Source of the DNA: Sulfobacillus acidophilus DSM 10332
GTDB taxonomy: Bacteria; Bacillota; Sulfobacillia; Sulfobacillales; Sulfobacillaceae
Reading direction: 5' to 3'
Length of the DNA: 64,000 bases
Assembly: GCA_000237975.1 (NCBI GenBank)
Contig: CP003179.1
Location: 248,001 to 312,000 of the forward strand
Part shown: one piece after another, positions 34,193-43,757 of the stretch
Numbering within the stretch: the first letter of the stretch is position 1
Layout: every line of letters starts with the position of its first letter
The notes under the pieces: generated by a model
Seen by the model: the letters and a program-made list of their open reading frames with translations, nothing else
Told to the model about the DNA's origin: nothing
The model's database searches: none
Made by a program: the position numbers and the translations under genes

Positions 34193-34882
34193 ATGACGGA
34201 CATATGGGGGATCGTAGTGGCCGCCGGTCAGTCCCGTCGGATGGGCTCCATCAACAAAATCTGGATGCCTTTTCACGGACGACCGGTGTTACAGTGGACA
34301 TTGGCCCGACTGCATCAAGCGGGGGTGACCCAAGGGGTCTTAGTGATCCAAGCTGCTGATATTGCCCGGGCCGAAGCTCTCTTAAAGGAAAACCATTGGC
34401 CGGGCTGGTGGGTAACGGCAGGCGGGTCGGAACGCTATCTCTCGGTTCTGGCCGGGCTTAAGGCGCTGGGACCGCGATCACCGGACGAGGTGATTTTGGT
34501 GCATGATGCGGCTCGTTTTTTGGTTTCTTCCGAGGTGGTCGCGCGGGTGGTGGAGAAGGTTCGGGAGATAGGAGCCGCGATTCCCGCAATGCCGGTGGTC
34601 GATACCGTGAAAACGGTGGCAGACGGACGGATTCAAAAGACGGTTCCCCGAAATGCGTTGGTTTTGGCCCAAACGCCGCAAGGTTTTTTCTATCGAATTC
34701 TCGTCGAGAGCTATCGGCAATGGTCGGGGGGCGTGCCCACCGACGATGCGGAAGTCGTGGAACAGGCCGGTTACCCGGTGTTTGTCGTAGCCGGCGACGC
34801 CCGTAACCAAAAATTGACGGTTCCCGAAGACATTCCGCTGTTTGAACGGTGGTTAGGGGCACCGGATGGAGGACAGACATAA
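34193..34882 (+). CDS. ispD: 2-C-methyl-D-erythritol 4-phosphate cytidylyltransferase
   Basis: The 229-residue enzyme adds CMP to MEP in the non-mevalonate isoprenoid pathway. VVAAGQSRRMGS near residues 7-18 is the CTP-binding signature, VTAGGSERYLSVLAGL lies near 75, VLVHDAARFLVS-type ILVHDAARFLV near 100, and the late TPQGFFY and TDDAE segments are typical. ATG 34193 leaves only two bases after AGGA, so initiation may be weak; an upstream ATG at 34172 lacks any site. The stop is followed at once by ispF, so the two consecutive pathway steps are coupled. Confidence 0.93.
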   Translation: MTDIWGIVVAAGQSRRMGSINKIWMPFHGRPVLQWTLARLHQAGVTQGVLVIQAADIARAEALLKENHWPGWWVTAGGSERYLSVLAGLKALGPRSPDEVILVHDAARFLVSSEVVARVVEKVREIGAAIPAMPVVDTVKTVADGRIQKTVPRNALVLAQTPQGFFYRILVESYRQWSGGVPTDDAEVVEQAGYPVFVVAGDARNQKLTVPEDIPLFERWLGAPDGGQT

Positions 34883-35359
34883 ATGCGTATCGGGCAGGGG
34901 GTGGATGCCCATCCTTTAGTGTCGGGCCGCCCATTGGTGGTAGGAGGCGTAACGATTCCTTTTGACCGGGGATTGGACGGCGATAGCGACGGCGATGTGC
35001 TGACGCATGCGGTAATGGATGCCCTCTTGGGGGCACTCGTTTTGGGCGATTTAGGGGCTTGGTTTACGCAAGCGGATGCGGAGCGGGTGCAAGGATCGTC
35101 TGTCGCTTTGCTTCAGGAGGTTGTCCGGCAGGTGCGGCAACGCGGCTATCGCATTGTGCAGATGGATTCCACCGTCATTGCTCAGGCGCCGCGATTAAGC
35201 CCTTATGTACCGGCTATCCGAGAGCGCCTCAGCACGGCGCTTGAAACCCCCTATGACCGGGTGTCCGTGAAAGCGACAACCACGGACCATTTAGGGTGGA
35301 TTGGGCGCCAAGAAGGGATGCTGGCGACGGCCATGGTGCTATTGGAGCCGATTGGTTAG
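34883..35359 (+). CDS. ispF: 2-C-methyl-D-erythritol 2,4-cyclodiphosphate synthase
   Basis: This 158-residue homotrimeric zinc enzyme cyclises CDP-ME 2-phosphate with loss of CMP. The metal motif GVDAHPL (D8, H10) opens the protein, and a third ligand His lies in SDGDVLTHAVMDALLGAL near residue 42. KATTTDHLGWIGRQEG near 132 is the CMP-binding end. Length and all motifs are normal. It starts directly after ispD and overlaps the convergent cwlD gene by four bases at the stop. Confidence 0.95.
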   Translation: MRIGQGVDAHPLVSGRPLVVGGVTIPFDRGLDGDSDGDVLTHAVMDALLGALVLGDLGAWFTQADAERVQGSSVALLQEVVRQVRQRGYRIVQMDSTVIAQAPRLSPYVPAIRERLSTALETPYDRVSVKATTTDHLGWIGRQEGMLATAMVLLEPIG

Positions 35360-36012
35360 GGGGCGGTGTGCCAATAACGGGTAATACCTTGCGCTACGGC
35401 TCTCGCCAATGCGATTTGAAAGGCCGGCTGGGCCAAGCGGTATCGATCGGACGGGTTGGAGAGAAACCCGATTTCGACATTGACGGCGGGCATATGGGTA
35501 TATCGTAGCACCCATTGGTTAATGGGACGCGGCGCATGATAGGGACCGATGCCGCGCAGCGTATCGGTGATGGCCGAAGCCAACCGCCGGGATTCGGCAC
35601 TTTCCGGAACATAATAGACAATCGGGCCCCAGACCTGCCCGGAAGGCTCGGTGTTGACGTGGATCGAGACGAAGAGAGCGGCCGCCAACGTGTTGGCCAA
35701 CCGGACGCGCTCATTCAGGTCGGCCGGTACCGTGGGGCCCAAATGGACATCTCCGGTGCGGGTGTAAAATACGCGAAACCCCTGTTGGCGCAGAAAAGGG
35801 CCTAAGTCCTCGGCTACGGCCAGGGTAATCTGCTTTTCGGTCAATCCCGGAGCCACCGCTCCCGGATCGCGACCGCCATGACCGGGGTCGAGGACAATTA
35901 ACGGGGTCGGCACACTACCGGTCACCACGGTCCGGGGGCTCATCGCCATCAGACCGTAGGCTATCACCAACAGGATGCCGATTAAAAGGATCCAACCGCG
36001 TTCCGGCATCAT
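35356..36012 (-). CDS. cwlD: N-acetylmuramoyl-L-alanine amidase (CwlD-like)
   Basis: The 218-residue protein has a signal-anchor helix (about residues 7-24) and an Amidase_3 domain. Zinc ligands are expected in VLDPGHGGRDPGA (near 42-54), in the Glu of GLTEKQI, and in VSIHVN (near 114); the catalytic Glu lies in NVEIGFLSNPSDR (near 177). In Bacillus, CwlD makes muramic-delta-lactam in spore cortex together with PdaA; a vegetative cell-wall role cannot be excluded. The neighbouring PBP2 gene supports wall metabolism. It is convergent with ispF. Confidence 0.85.
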   Translation of the reverse strand: MMPERGWILLIGILLVIAYGLMAMSPRTVVTGSVPTPLIVLDPGHGGRDPGAVAPGLTEKQITLAVAEDLGPFLRQQGFRVFYTRTGDVHLGPTVPADLNERVRLANTLAAALFVSIHVNTEPSGQVWGPIVYYVPESAESRRLASAITDTLRGIGPYHAPRPINQWVLRYTHMPAVNVEIGFLSNPSDRYRLAQPAFQIALARAVAQGITRYWHTAP

Positions 36013-36071
36013 CGACGCCCCCTTGATTGGAGCTATGCCGGTCGGTCAAAAAATAGACATCCAGAGGCCGC

Positions 36072-36356
36072 TTAGGTGAGAGACGTCTGGGACCACACCC
36101 ATTGACGGGCCTCCCAAAATTCTCGCTGCCAGGATTCTCGAATCGCGTCCACGTCGTGGGGACTATACGGCGACAAATCGCTTTGGTGTTCGGTGATATT
36201 GGCCAAGACAACGATTTCCATTTGGTCGATGAAGGCCAGCAATACGGCCCGCGATACCGGGCCAAACGCGCCTTGGCCCGCTTTCTCGAGAAATTCTTTT
36301 AGACCGAGGCCTTCCGCCGCGAGGTCATAATAGGCGGCGATGAGGGTATCGAGCAT
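36072..36356 (-). CDS. Hypothetical 94-residue protein
   Basis: I do not recognise this protein. ATG 36356 is well supported by GGAGGAG eight bases upstream. The sequence is mostly helical in character and soluble: LIAAYYDLAAEGLGLKEFLE, then a hydrophobic stretch AVLLAFIDQMEIVVLANI (about 42-59), and a C-terminus rich in Asp, Glu and Trp. No known motif is seen. It lies 23 bp downstream of the PBP2 gene and upstream of cwlD on the same strand, so it is probably co-transcribed with cell-wall genes. The role is unknown. Confidence 0.65.
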   Translation of the reverse strand: MLDTLIAAYYDLAAEGLGLKEFLEKAGQGAFGPVSRAVLLAFIDQMEIVVLANITEHQSDLSPYSPHDVDAIRESWQREFWEARQWVWSQTSLT

Positions 36357-36379
36357 GGCGTCATCTCCTCCGCAAATGC

Positions 36380-38305
36380 TTACGGCCCTTTCGGTTGTGG
36401 GGGCTGATAGCCAAACGGCCACGCAAAAGGGCGCCCGAAGGTTTGGTCGAATATCGTCTGGGCTTCCGGATCTTTGACTTTAAAATATTGGTCGTAGATG
36501 GCCCGCGCAACAAAACCGGAATTGGCCCCCCAGTTACCGGAGCGCACATAAACGATAATTAAAATCTTAGGATGGGGCATCGGACCGTAGGTCAGGAAGA
36601 ACGCATTGTTGGGTCGACCGGTCACCTGGGCGGTTCCGGTCTTGGACGCTAACGGAATCGGAAAGCCCGCCAGCGCCCCATAACCCGTCCCCGACACGTT
36701 ATCTTTGATATTCGGGTCTTGTGCGGAGAGTTCCATTCCCTTATAGACCGTTTGCCACACGAACGCGGGAGCCGACACGTGACCTTGTACAACCGGGTGA
36801 AATTTTTTAACCACCTTGCCGGAGGGACTGGTGATTTCGGATACCAAATGGGGCCAATAGAGCGTGCCGCCGTTGGCAATCGCCGAATCGGCGCGGGCCA
36901 GCGCAATGAGGGTAAATTGGTCCAATCCTTGTCCGATGGCGGTATTGAGATTCCATCCCCAGGTCCACGGGACACCGACTTGTTTTTGTAAATATTGGGG
37001 GGTGGGGACAATGCTGGTGGTTTCGTCCGGCAAGTCGATACCGGTCGGCTTATTCAGGAGAAAAGCCTCCATCCAGTGATCCATCGTTTGGATGCCCATA
37101 TCATAGCCCAACGTATAGAAAAAGACGTCGTCCGACAGTCCGATGGCTTGTTCGATGTTGAGCCATCCAAAACCGGGCGAATACCAGTTATGGAACGAGG
37201 GGAGTTTCGGGAAATAACCCGGGTCAAAGATTTCCGTTGTCGGGGTCACCGTACCCGATGCGAGAGCGGCGACCGCCATAATCGGTTTGAAAATGGAACC
37301 CGGCGAATACCGCTGGTATATCGGGCGAACGAGTAACGGGTTTAACGGATTGTTGAGCACTTTTTGGACATATTGGCTTTGCCCCGGGGTGTTGGGGACC
37401 ATTTTATTCGGGTTATAGCTGGGCAAACTCGCCATGGCGAGGATATCGCCGTTATTGGGATTCAGGGCGACGACCGCTCCGACTTGTGCACCGGGCGAAT
37501 AGGCCGACGATGCCGGATTGGCGTGTTGCATGGCATACATGTCGTACGCCAACGCCTTTTGGGCGGTCTCTTCCAGCCGCCAATTAATCGTTAAATGGAG
37601 CGTGTCGCCAGGCGTCGGGACCTGTTGCCCGAATAACCGCACCAATTGTCCTTGACTATTGACTTCGGCATAGACCCCACCGCCGTGGCCGTGTAAATAG
37701 GTGTTATATTCTTCTTCCAAACCGGCTTGCCCGATTAACGAATTAATGGAGAATCCTTGGTTTTTTAATTGTTGATACTGTTGTTGGTTGATATATCCGA
37801 TGTAGCCCAGAATGTTGCCCATGACCGAATTGAAGGGGTAACTCCGAATAGCGATCGGGCGGATAATTAAATTGGGTAAGGTGGCCAAATTTTCTTCAAT
37901 GGCCGTCATCTGGGCGTCGGTTAAATCGGAGGCGATTTGAATCGGCTCATAGCTGGGTAACTGGACGAGGGCTTTAGCAATCGTCTGCGTAATTTGACTG
38001 GCGGGCGTTCCCAATAGCCGGCTGAGTTTTTGGACTTCCGCGGTCGGCAACGGACCGCCTTGGTTTAAATAATAAAGACTCCAAGCCGGACGTGACGTGG
38101 CGATGGTCACTCCGTCGGCCGTGACGATATTGCCTCTTGGAGACGGCACCGGAATTTCCCGCAAGTAGTCCTGGCGGGCGAGCGATTGATAGTACGTGCC
38201 ATGGACGACTTCTAAGCTCCAAAAACGGACGCCGATGACGACAAACAGAGCCACGATAAATGACAACATAAAAATGGCCCGGCGGGCGGTCATCCTAGGG
38301 GACAT
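36380..38305 (-). CDS. mrdA: Penicillin-binding protein 2 (transpeptidase)
   Basis: The 641-residue class B PBP has an N-terminal membrane anchor (about 9-30), the conserved PBP dimer region starting DYLREIPVPSPRGNIVTADG, and a C-terminal transpeptidase domain. Active-site motifs are SxxK in RYSPGSIFKPIMAVAAL (near 335), SxD in GLSDDVFFYTLGYD (near 390), and KTG in ASKTGTAQVTG (near 548). It crosslinks peptidoglycan during elongation or sporulation; PBP2 versus SpoVD-type assignment is not certain, and no PASTA domain is seen. ATG 38305 is preceded by GGGAGAGAACGCC. Confidence 0.88.
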   Translation of the reverse strand: MSPRMTARRAIFMLSFIVALFVVIGVRFWSLEVVHGTYYQSLARQDYLREIPVPSPRGNIVTADGVTIATSRPAWSLYYLNQGGPLPTAEVQKLSRLLGTPASQITQTIAKALVQLPSYEPIQIASDLTDAQMTAIEENLATLPNLIIRPIAIRSYPFNSVMGNILGYIGYINQQQYQQLKNQGFSINSLIGQAGLEEEYNTYLHGHGGGVYAEVNSQGQLVRLFGQQVPTPGDTLHLTINWRLEETAQKALAYDMYAMQHANPASSAYSPGAQVGAVVALNPNNGDILAMASLPSYNPNKMVPNTPGQSQYVQKVLNNPLNPLLVRPIYQRYSPGSIFKPIMAVAALASGTVTPTTEIFDPGYFPKLPSFHNWYSPGFGWLNIEQAIGLSDDVFFYTLGYDMGIQTMDHWMEAFLLNKPTGIDLPDETTSIVPTPQYLQKQVGVPWTWGWNLNTAIGQGLDQFTLIALARADSAIANGGTLYWPHLVSEITSPSGKVVKKFHPVVQGHVSAPAFVWQTVYKGMELSAQDPNIKDNVSGTGYGALAGFPIPLASKTGTAQVTGRPNNAFFLTYGPMPHPKILIIVYVRSGNWGANSGFVARAIYDQYFKVKDPEAQTIFDQTFGRPFAWPFGYQPPQPKGP

Positions 38306-38433
38306 GGCGTTCTCTCCCTTGCAATCTGCCTCTTAGTGTAGCAAATGGCCACATACTCTCCCAGCGATAAAACGCGGCAAAGGAGGGAAAAGATACATGT
38401 CCGGGAATAGACGAAATAGACAAAACATCAAGG

Positions 38434-38457
38434 GGCCCCCGCGCTTTGGCGGGGGCC
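38434..38457 (-). terminator. Hairpin after ilvD
   Basis: GGCCCCCGC and GCGGGGGCC form a perfect 9-bp stem. On the minus strand it follows the ilvD stop and is followed by a T-containing stretch (CCTTGATGTTTT), so it probably ends the ilvD transcript. Confidence 0.7.
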
Positions 38458-38465
38458 GTGACAAA

Positions 38466-40136
38466 TTAGGTCGGGTCGTGACTTAATACGGCACCGGTAT
38501 CGGCCGAGGTGACAAACCAACTATAGCGGCGGAGCCACCCTTCTTGGACTTTCGGTTGGAAGGGCGGTAAGCTTTGCCGTCGGCGTTCCAATTCGTCCTC
38601 CTCGACCAGGAGATCCATACGACGGGCCGGAATATCGATCCGAATGATGTCCCCGTCGCGCACCAACGCAATGGGACCTCCGGACGCGGCTTCGGGTGAT
38701 ACGTGGCCGACACAAAAGCCGCGGGTTCCCCCCGAAAACCGGCCGTCCGTAATCAAGGCCACGTCATGACCACGCCCCATGCCCATCAATAAGGATGTCG
38801 GGGATAGCATTTCGGGCATGCCGGGTCCGCCTTTAGGCCCCTCGTAGCGGATGACGACCACCGTGCCGGGCTCGATCCCGGCGCGAATCCCTTCTAGCGC
38901 CGCCTCTTCCGAATCGAATACACGCGCCGGGCCTTCAAAGATGTCCTGCCCGGTTTCGATGGCCGCGGTCTTAATCACGGCTCCGCGGGGAGCGAGTGAG
39001 CCCATCAGGATGGCGAGACCGCCATCACTACGGTAGGCCGTTTCCAGTGAGCGGATAACCTCAGGATCCTTTGAATGGTGCCCTTCAAAATAGGTACTAA
39101 AGGGCTCGCCGGTGACGGTGGGACGGTCAGGATGCAACAGTCCGTCGATGCGAGAAAGTTCGCCTAAAATAGCCGAGATGCCGCCGGCCCGTTCCACATC
39201 CTCCATATGCCAGTGGGAAGCGGGTGAGACTTTGCACAAATGCGGCACTTTCTGAGAAATTTCATTGATACGTTCGAGCGGGAAGTCGATGCCCGCCTCT
39301 TGGATTAGTGCCAATGTGTGTAAAACGGTGTTGGTGGATCCTCCCATGGCCATGTCGAGCGCAAAGGCGTCCCAAATGGCATCCGCCGTCACGATGTCCC
39401 GAATTTTGACATCGGCTTTGGCTAACGCAACGATTCGTCGGCCCGCTTCCTTAAAGAGTTCGTCCCGCCGGGGATCAATGGCCAAAATGCTGCCGTTGCC
39501 GGGCAAGGCGACGCCGAGTGCTTCGGACAGACAATTCATCGAATTGGCTGTGAACATACCGGAGCACGAACCACAACTCGGACACGCGGCCGCTTCGAGC
39601 TCCATTAATTGATCGGGGCTCATGGTACCGGCGGTGACGGCACCCACCCCTTCGAAGACCGAGATGAGGTCGACCGCACGTCCATTCCAGCGACCGGCCG
39701 CCATCGGCCCACCGGACACGAAGATGGTCGGAATGTTGACCCGCAGCGCCCCCATGAGCATGCCGGGCACAATTTTGTCGCAATTAGGAATACAAATCAT
39801 ACCGTCAAACGCATGCGCCCGTACCATGGTCTCGATACTATCGGCAATAATTTCCCGACTGGGTAAGGAATAACGCATACCAAAATGGCCCATGGCGATG
39901 CCGTCATCAACCCCGATGGTATTAAATTCAAAGGGGACTCCGCCGGCTTCCCGGACGGCCTCGGCGATTAATCGGCCAATGCGGGCCAAGTGGGTGTGGC
40001 CCGGAATGATTTCCACGAAAGAGTTGGCAATGGCAATAAATGGCCGATCCCATTCATGGTCTTTAACCCCAGCGGCGCGCAGAAGACTCCGATGTGGGGC
40101 GCGGTCGATCCCGCGTTTGATGGTATCGCTTCGCAT
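38466..40136 (-). CDS. ilvD: Dihydroxy-acid dehydratase
   Basis: The 556-residue Fe-S enzyme converts dihydroxy-isovalerate and dihydroxy-methylvalerate to the 2-oxo acids in valine, leucine and isoleucine synthesis. The cluster Cys lie in [13 protein letters not shown] (near 100) and [20 protein letters not shown] (near 172-191). [13 protein letters not shown] (near 250) and [20 protein letters not shown] (near 460) are further family signatures. ATG 40136 has AAGGGGG upstream; the frame also extends to 40199 without support. It stands alone between cysS (divergent) and the PBP2 gene. Confidence 0.95.
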   Translation of the reverse strand: MRSDTIKRGIDRAPHRSLLRAAGVKDHEWDRPFIAIANSFVEIIPGHTHLARIGRLIAEAVREAGGVPFEFNTIGVDDGIAMGHFGMRYSLPSREIIADSIETMVRAHAFDGMICIPNCDKIVPGMLMGALRVNIPTIFVSGGPMAAGRWNGRAVDLISVFEGVGAVTAGTMSPDQLMELEAAACPSCGSCSGMFTANSMNCLSEALGVALPGNGSILAIDPRRDELFKEAGRRIVALAKADVKIRDIVTADAIWDAFALDMAMGGSTNTVLHTLALIQEAGIDFPLERINEISQKVPHLCKVSPASHWHMEDVERAGGISAILGELSRIDGLLHPDRPTVTGEPFSTYFEGHHSKDPEVIRSLETAYRSDGGLAILMGSLAPRGAVIKTAAIETGQDIFEGPARVFDSEEAALEGIRAGIEPGTVVVIRYEGPKGGPGMPEMLSPTSLLMGMGRGHDVALITDGRFSGGTRGFCVGHVSPEAASGGPIALVRDGDIIRIDIPARRMDLLVEEDELERRRQSLPPFQPKVQEGWLRRYSWFVTSADTGAVLSHDPT

Positions 40137-40307
40137 AGAATCCCCCTTTATGACGTACTCTAATCGGCAAAATGGTTTCCCGTAAGGTTGCCTTGTCAAG
40201 CAGTATACACGCCTTAACCGGGATTTTCATCACAATTCTGAGCGGGAAACGCCGATTCGTTGACGCTCCGGAGACAAATCGGTATGATTTGGTTAACACG
40301 GATGGAC

Positions 40308-40490
40308 GTGATGAAGTAAGGAAGAAATAGGGATTCGGGTGTCTAGAGAGCAAGGGCGTCGGTGAAACCTTGTCCCCGAACCCTAGGGTGCACCTTACCG
40401 AGCGTCGGGGATGGCCCCCGGATATCGGCCGCCTGAGTGAGAAAACAGAGTGGAACCGCGACAGTCGCCTCTGCCCGAACGAGGCGGCTC
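40308..40490 (+). promoter_or_regulatory. T-box riboswitch for cysS, specifier TGC (Cys)
   Basis: The T-box AGAGTGGAACCGCG lies at 40447-40460. CGCCTC (40466-40471) and GAGGCG (40481-40486) form the terminator stem before a T-rich tract. The antiterminator can form between the T-box AGAG...CCG and CGGCTCT after the stem. Stem I contains TGC at 40389-40391 in an appropriate specifier context (AGGGTGCACC), matching uncharged tRNA-Cys and the downstream gene. Confidence 0.92.
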
Positions 40491-40518
40491 TATTTATGTC
40501 AGGGAAAGGGTGCGACCC

Positions 40519-41937
40519 ATGATCCAAGTTTACGATAGCCTACGACGTGCGAAAGTACCGTTGACGCCCCGTGAGCCGGGACATGTAAAAATTTATGTGT
40601 GTGGCGTCACGCCCTATGCCGAGAGCCATCTGGGTCATGCCCGGCCCGCCGTGGTATGGGATGTCATCCGCCGTCATTTACGGCGTCGCGGCTATCGGGT
40701 CACGTTTGTGCAAAATTTCACCGACATTGACGACAAAATTATTGCCCGTTCCCGGCAACTGGGGATGTCGGCGGCGGAACTGGCCGAGCGGCACATTCAG
40801 CAATATGAGATGGTCATGAAACGGCTGGGCGTGCGGCCGCCCGATTTTTCTCCTCGGGTCACCGACAATATCGCGACCATTATTGGGTTTATTCAACAGT
40901 TAGTCGATCGGGGGGCTGCCTATTCTTCGCACGGTGACGTCTATTTCCGGGTGGCTCGGGACCCTCTGTACGGATCTTTGTCGGGTCGGCAACTGAAAGA
41001 TATGCGCGAAGGGGCCCGCATCGAGCCCAGTCCTTGGAAACAGGCGCCCGAGGATTTTGCCCTCTGGAAAGCGGCAGAACCGGGAGAACCGGCCTGGGAA
41101 AGCCCTTGGGGTCTTGGTCGTCCAGGATGGCACATTGAGTGCTCCGCGATGTCCTGTCAATATTTGGGGGATGTGTTTGATATGCATGGCGGGGGATTGG
41201 ATTTGATTTTTCCCCATCATGAAAATGAACGGGCCCAATCCCGCGCGTACTTAGGCCATGAACCCGTGACCTTGTGGGTGCATAATGGGCTTATTACCCG
41301 GGGACAGGTGAAGATGTCCAAGTCGCTCGATAACGGGATTGGCCTCACGGAACTATTGGATCGCTTTCCTCCGGAAATTGTCCGGACCTACTTGTTAACC
41401 GTGCATTATCGATCGCCTTTAGATTTCCAAGAAGACTACTTGCGCGATTGGCAGCAAGCCATCGAACGCGTGTGGCGACTTTGGGACGAGGTGCGGACGG
41501 CCGATGCGCCTCGGCATTGGGTGCAGGAAGAGTGGATGGAACGGTTACAGTCGTTTGAGGCGCGCTTTTTGGAGACGCTTGACGACGACTTTAACACGGC
41601 CCGGGCTTTTGCGGACGTGTTTGACATGATCCGGGACGTGCGGGCGGGCATGACGACTCCGTTTCGAGACGATGCGCGGGCTTGGGGCCGAAAAAACTTG
41701 GAGATAGCCGATGAAATTTTGGGCTTTTTACCCGCCGAGTGTTCACCTACGACCGAGGTTGACGGCTCCTCCGAAGGCCTTTTGGCGCAGGTGCTGGCAC
41801 TCCGGGATAATGCGCGTCGGCAACGGCAGTTTGCCTGGGCCGATGCTTTGCGGGATGTTCTCATAAAGAGCGGCTATGACGTGGAGGATACTCCGGAGGG
41901 GACTCGCGTACACCGAAGGACCTCCGGTCCACAATAA
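40519..41937 (+). CDS. cysS: Cysteinyl-tRNA synthetase
   Basis: The 472-residue class I synthetase charges tRNA-Cys. The zinc-site Cys is in YVCGVTPY near 29, and the HIGH-type motif is SHLGHARP near 38. The KMSKS motif is VKMSKSLDNG near 270, and zinc ligands are also in IECSAMS (near 213) and HHENE (near 236). The start at ATG 40519 is placed by the family N-terminus (IQVYDSLRRAKVPL); a longer frame from 40450 runs through the T-box terminator and is not a real start. It is controlled by the T-box and followed after 12 bp by rlmB. Confidence 0.96.
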   Translation: MIQVYDSLRRAKVPLTPREPGHVKIYVCGVTPYAESHLGHARPAVVWDVIRRHLRRRGYRVTFVQNFTDIDDKIIARSRQLGMSAAELAERHIQQYEMVMKRLGVRPPDFSPRVTDNIATIIGFIQQLVDRGAAYSSHGDVYFRVARDPLYGSLSGRQLKDMREGARIEPSPWKQAPEDFALWKAAEPGEPAWESPWGLGRPGWHIECSAMSCQYLGDVFDMHGGGLDLIFPHHENERAQSRAYLGHEPVTLWVHNGLITRGQVKMSKSLDNGIGLTELLDRFPPEIVRTYLLTVHYRSPLDFQEDYLRDWQQAIERVWRLWDEVRTADAPRHWVQEEWMERLQSFEARFLETLDDDFNTARAFADVFDMIRDVRAGMTTPFRDDARAWGRKNLEIADEILGFLPAECSPTTEVDGSSEGLLAQVLALRDNARRQRQFAWADALRDVLIKSGYDVEDTPEGTRVHRRTSGPQ

Positions 41938-41949
41938 GGAGATGAAATA

Positions 41950-42840
41950 ATGGCCAAAACCTCCATTAAACGGGGAGACAAGAAATCACGCGGCGGACAA
42001 AAAACGGAGCGGCCGCAGCGGGCTGGGCGACCTTCTCGCCGCCCGACCGCTTTAGGGCGGGATACCCGGGAGACGAAACGCTATGATGCACCGCCCATAG
42101 AGGCGCAGGAGCCGTTGATTATCGGACGGCATCCGGTGTTGGAAGCCTTACGCGCCGGGCGGGCAATCACCCGGATCTGGGTCCAAACCGGTCTTCTGGA
42201 AGGGAGTCTGCGGGAAATCGTCGGACTAGCCCGTGATGCCCACATTGCGGTCAACACGGTGCCCAAAGTGCTCTTGGATCGCATGGCCGAGACCGTGCCG
42301 CACCAGGGCGTTATTGCGCAAGCGGCATTAAAACCGGTGTTGAGTCTCGACGATCTGGAAGCGTTGATTCGGGGGGTGTCCAACCCTTTAATTTATGTAT
42401 TAGACGGTATTCAGGATCCCCAAAATTTGGGGGCGATTTTACGGGTGGCCGATGCCACCGGGGCGGCGGCGGTCGTTATTCCGGAACGCGGGGCGGTCGG
42501 GTTGACGGCGGCGGTTGGCAAAGCCTCGGCCGGTGCTATCGAATATGTTCCGGTTGTGCGGGTGACCAATTTATCCGCGGCCCTACAGAAAATCAAAAGT
42601 TGGGGCGTGTTTGTTTATGCTGCCGACCCGGCCGCCGAGCGGCTTTATACGGCGGTGGATTGGCGGGGCGCGGTGGCGGTGCTGATTGGGGCAGAAGGCC
42701 GCGGCATTCGACCCTTGGTGAAAAGCCGGGCGGACGACGTCGTGCGGCTCCCGATGTTTGGTCACGTCAATTCGTTAAATGCGGCGACCGCGGCGGCCGT
42801 TTTAGGATTTGAGGTGGTGCGGCAACGCTCCCAATCCTAA
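41950..42840 (+). CDS. rlmB: 23S rRNA 2'-O-methyltransferase, SpoU/TrmH family (RlmB-like)
   Basis: The 296-residue protein has a basic, disordered N-terminal extension (about residues 1-45), a small substrate-binding domain starting LIIGRHPVLEALRAGRAI, and a SPOUT knot domain. The three SPOUT motifs are visible: LDGIQDPQNLGAILRVADATGAAAV (near 155-180), VLIGAEGRGIRPLVKSRADDVVRLPM (near 238-263), and HVNSLNAATAAAVLGFE (near 266). RlmB methylates G2251 of 23S rRNA in E. coli. Its place after cysS and before sigH matches other Firmicutes, although the usual yacP gene is missing in between. Confidence 0.88.
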   Translation: MAKTSIKRGDKKSRGGQKTERPQRAGRPSRRPTALGRDTRETKRYDAPPIEAQEPLIIGRHPVLEALRAGRAITRIWVQTGLLEGSLREIVGLARDAHIAVNTVPKVLLDRMAETVPHQGVIAQAALKPVLSLDDLEALIRGVSNPLIYVLDGIQDPQNLGAILRVADATGAAAVVIPERGAVGLTAAVGKASAGAIEYVPVVRVTNLSAALQKIKSWGVFVYAADPAAERLYTAVDWRGAVAVLIGAEGRGIRPLVKSRADDVVRLPMFGHVNSLNAATAAAVLGFEVVRQRSQS

Positions 42841-42928
42841 TGGAGGCGTATATCGGCCCCGGACCGCATAGAATGGTGTCAATATCATTCGGCCGATCGG
42901 CCAAAATGAGGGGAATAGGGCGCAAATA

Positions 42929-42958
42929 TTGACGTTCAGGATGAACCGTGACTATAAT
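42929..42958 (+). promoter_or_regulatory. Predicted sigma-A promoter of sigH
   Basis: TTGACG (42929-42934), an 18-bp spacer and a consensus TATAAT (42953-42958) lie about 110 bp before sigH. A small inverted pair, GGGTT/AACCC, lies in the leader near 42973-42997. Confidence 0.75.
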
Positions 42959-43070
42959 GCTTAAAGATCATTGGGTTCCCTTTTACAAACGGTAACCCTT
43001 GATTCTTTTTCTAAAATGAAAGATAATTTCGTTAAATTCCAGACAGTACCTCAAGGTGGAGGCGATTTGG

Positions 43071-43757
43071 GTGAGCGTTGGCCCCTATCCAGAAGTAGCT
43101 CGGCACTATGATGCAATGGTGGACGAGGACATTGTCGCTCAAGCGCGAGACGGCAATGGCGAGGCGCTGGAATATCTCATCCATAAGTATCGCAATTTTG
43201 TCCGGGCCAAGGCGCGCTCGTATTTTCTGATCGGGGCCGATCGGGAAGATATCATCCAAGAAGGGATGATAGGCCTTTATAAAGCCATCCGCGATTTTCG
43301 TAATGACAAATTATCGTCGTTTCGCGCCTTTGCGGAACTTTGTATTACCCGCCAAATCATTACGGCCATCAAAACGGCCACGCGTCAAAAGCATATTCCC
43401 TTAAATTCCTATATTTCCTTAAATAAGCCGATATATGAAGAAGATTCCGATCGTACCCTCATGGACGTGGTGTCGACGGCCCGCGTATCTGATCCGGAAG
43501 AAATGGTTATTAACCGGGAAGAATTCGGGGATATCGAAGAAAAAATGGGGGAAATCCTGAGCGATCTCGAGTGGAAAGTCCTCATGTCCTATCTCGACGG
43601 GCGTTCGTATCAAGAAATTGCCATAGAATTAAAACGCCACGTCAAATCGATCGACAACGCGTTACAACGCGTCAAACGGAAATTGGAACGTTACCTGGAT
43701 GGCCGGTTAGCCTTAACGATGGATAGTTCCTTGCCGGACGAAGACGTCGACGATTAA
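43071..43757 (+). CDS. sigH: RNA polymerase sigma factor SigH (sporulation sigma-30)
   Basis: The 228-residue sigma-70-family factor directs early sporulation and stationary-phase genes. Region 2 is clear: DEDIVAQARDGNGEALEYLIHKYRNFVRAKARSYF, then DREDIIQEGMIGLYKAIRDF (about 60-80). Region 4 contains LDGRSYQEIAIELKRHVKSIDNALQRVKRKLERYL (about 178-212). Start GTG 43071 is 8 bp after AAGGTGGAGG; the GTG at 43056 overlaps that site. Its length is slightly above that of B. subtilis SigH because of an acidic tail. It converges with the transglutaminase operon with a 4-bp overlap of stops. Confidence 0.93.
   Translation: MSVGPYPEVARHYDAMVDEDIVAQARDGNGEALEYLIHKYRNFVRAKARSYFLIGADREDIIQEGMIGLYKAIRDFRNDKLSSFRAFAELCITRQIITAIKTATRQKHIPLNSYISLNKPIYEEDSDRTLMDVVSTARVSDPEEMVINREEFGDIEEKMGEILSDLEWKVLMSYLDGRSYQEIAIELKRHVKSIDNALQRVKRKLERYLDGRLALTMDSSLPDEDVDD

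Noticed and set aside
40450-40518. Upstream start of cysS
   Set aside because: It lies inside the T-box antiterminator/terminator; the family N-terminus begins at 40519.
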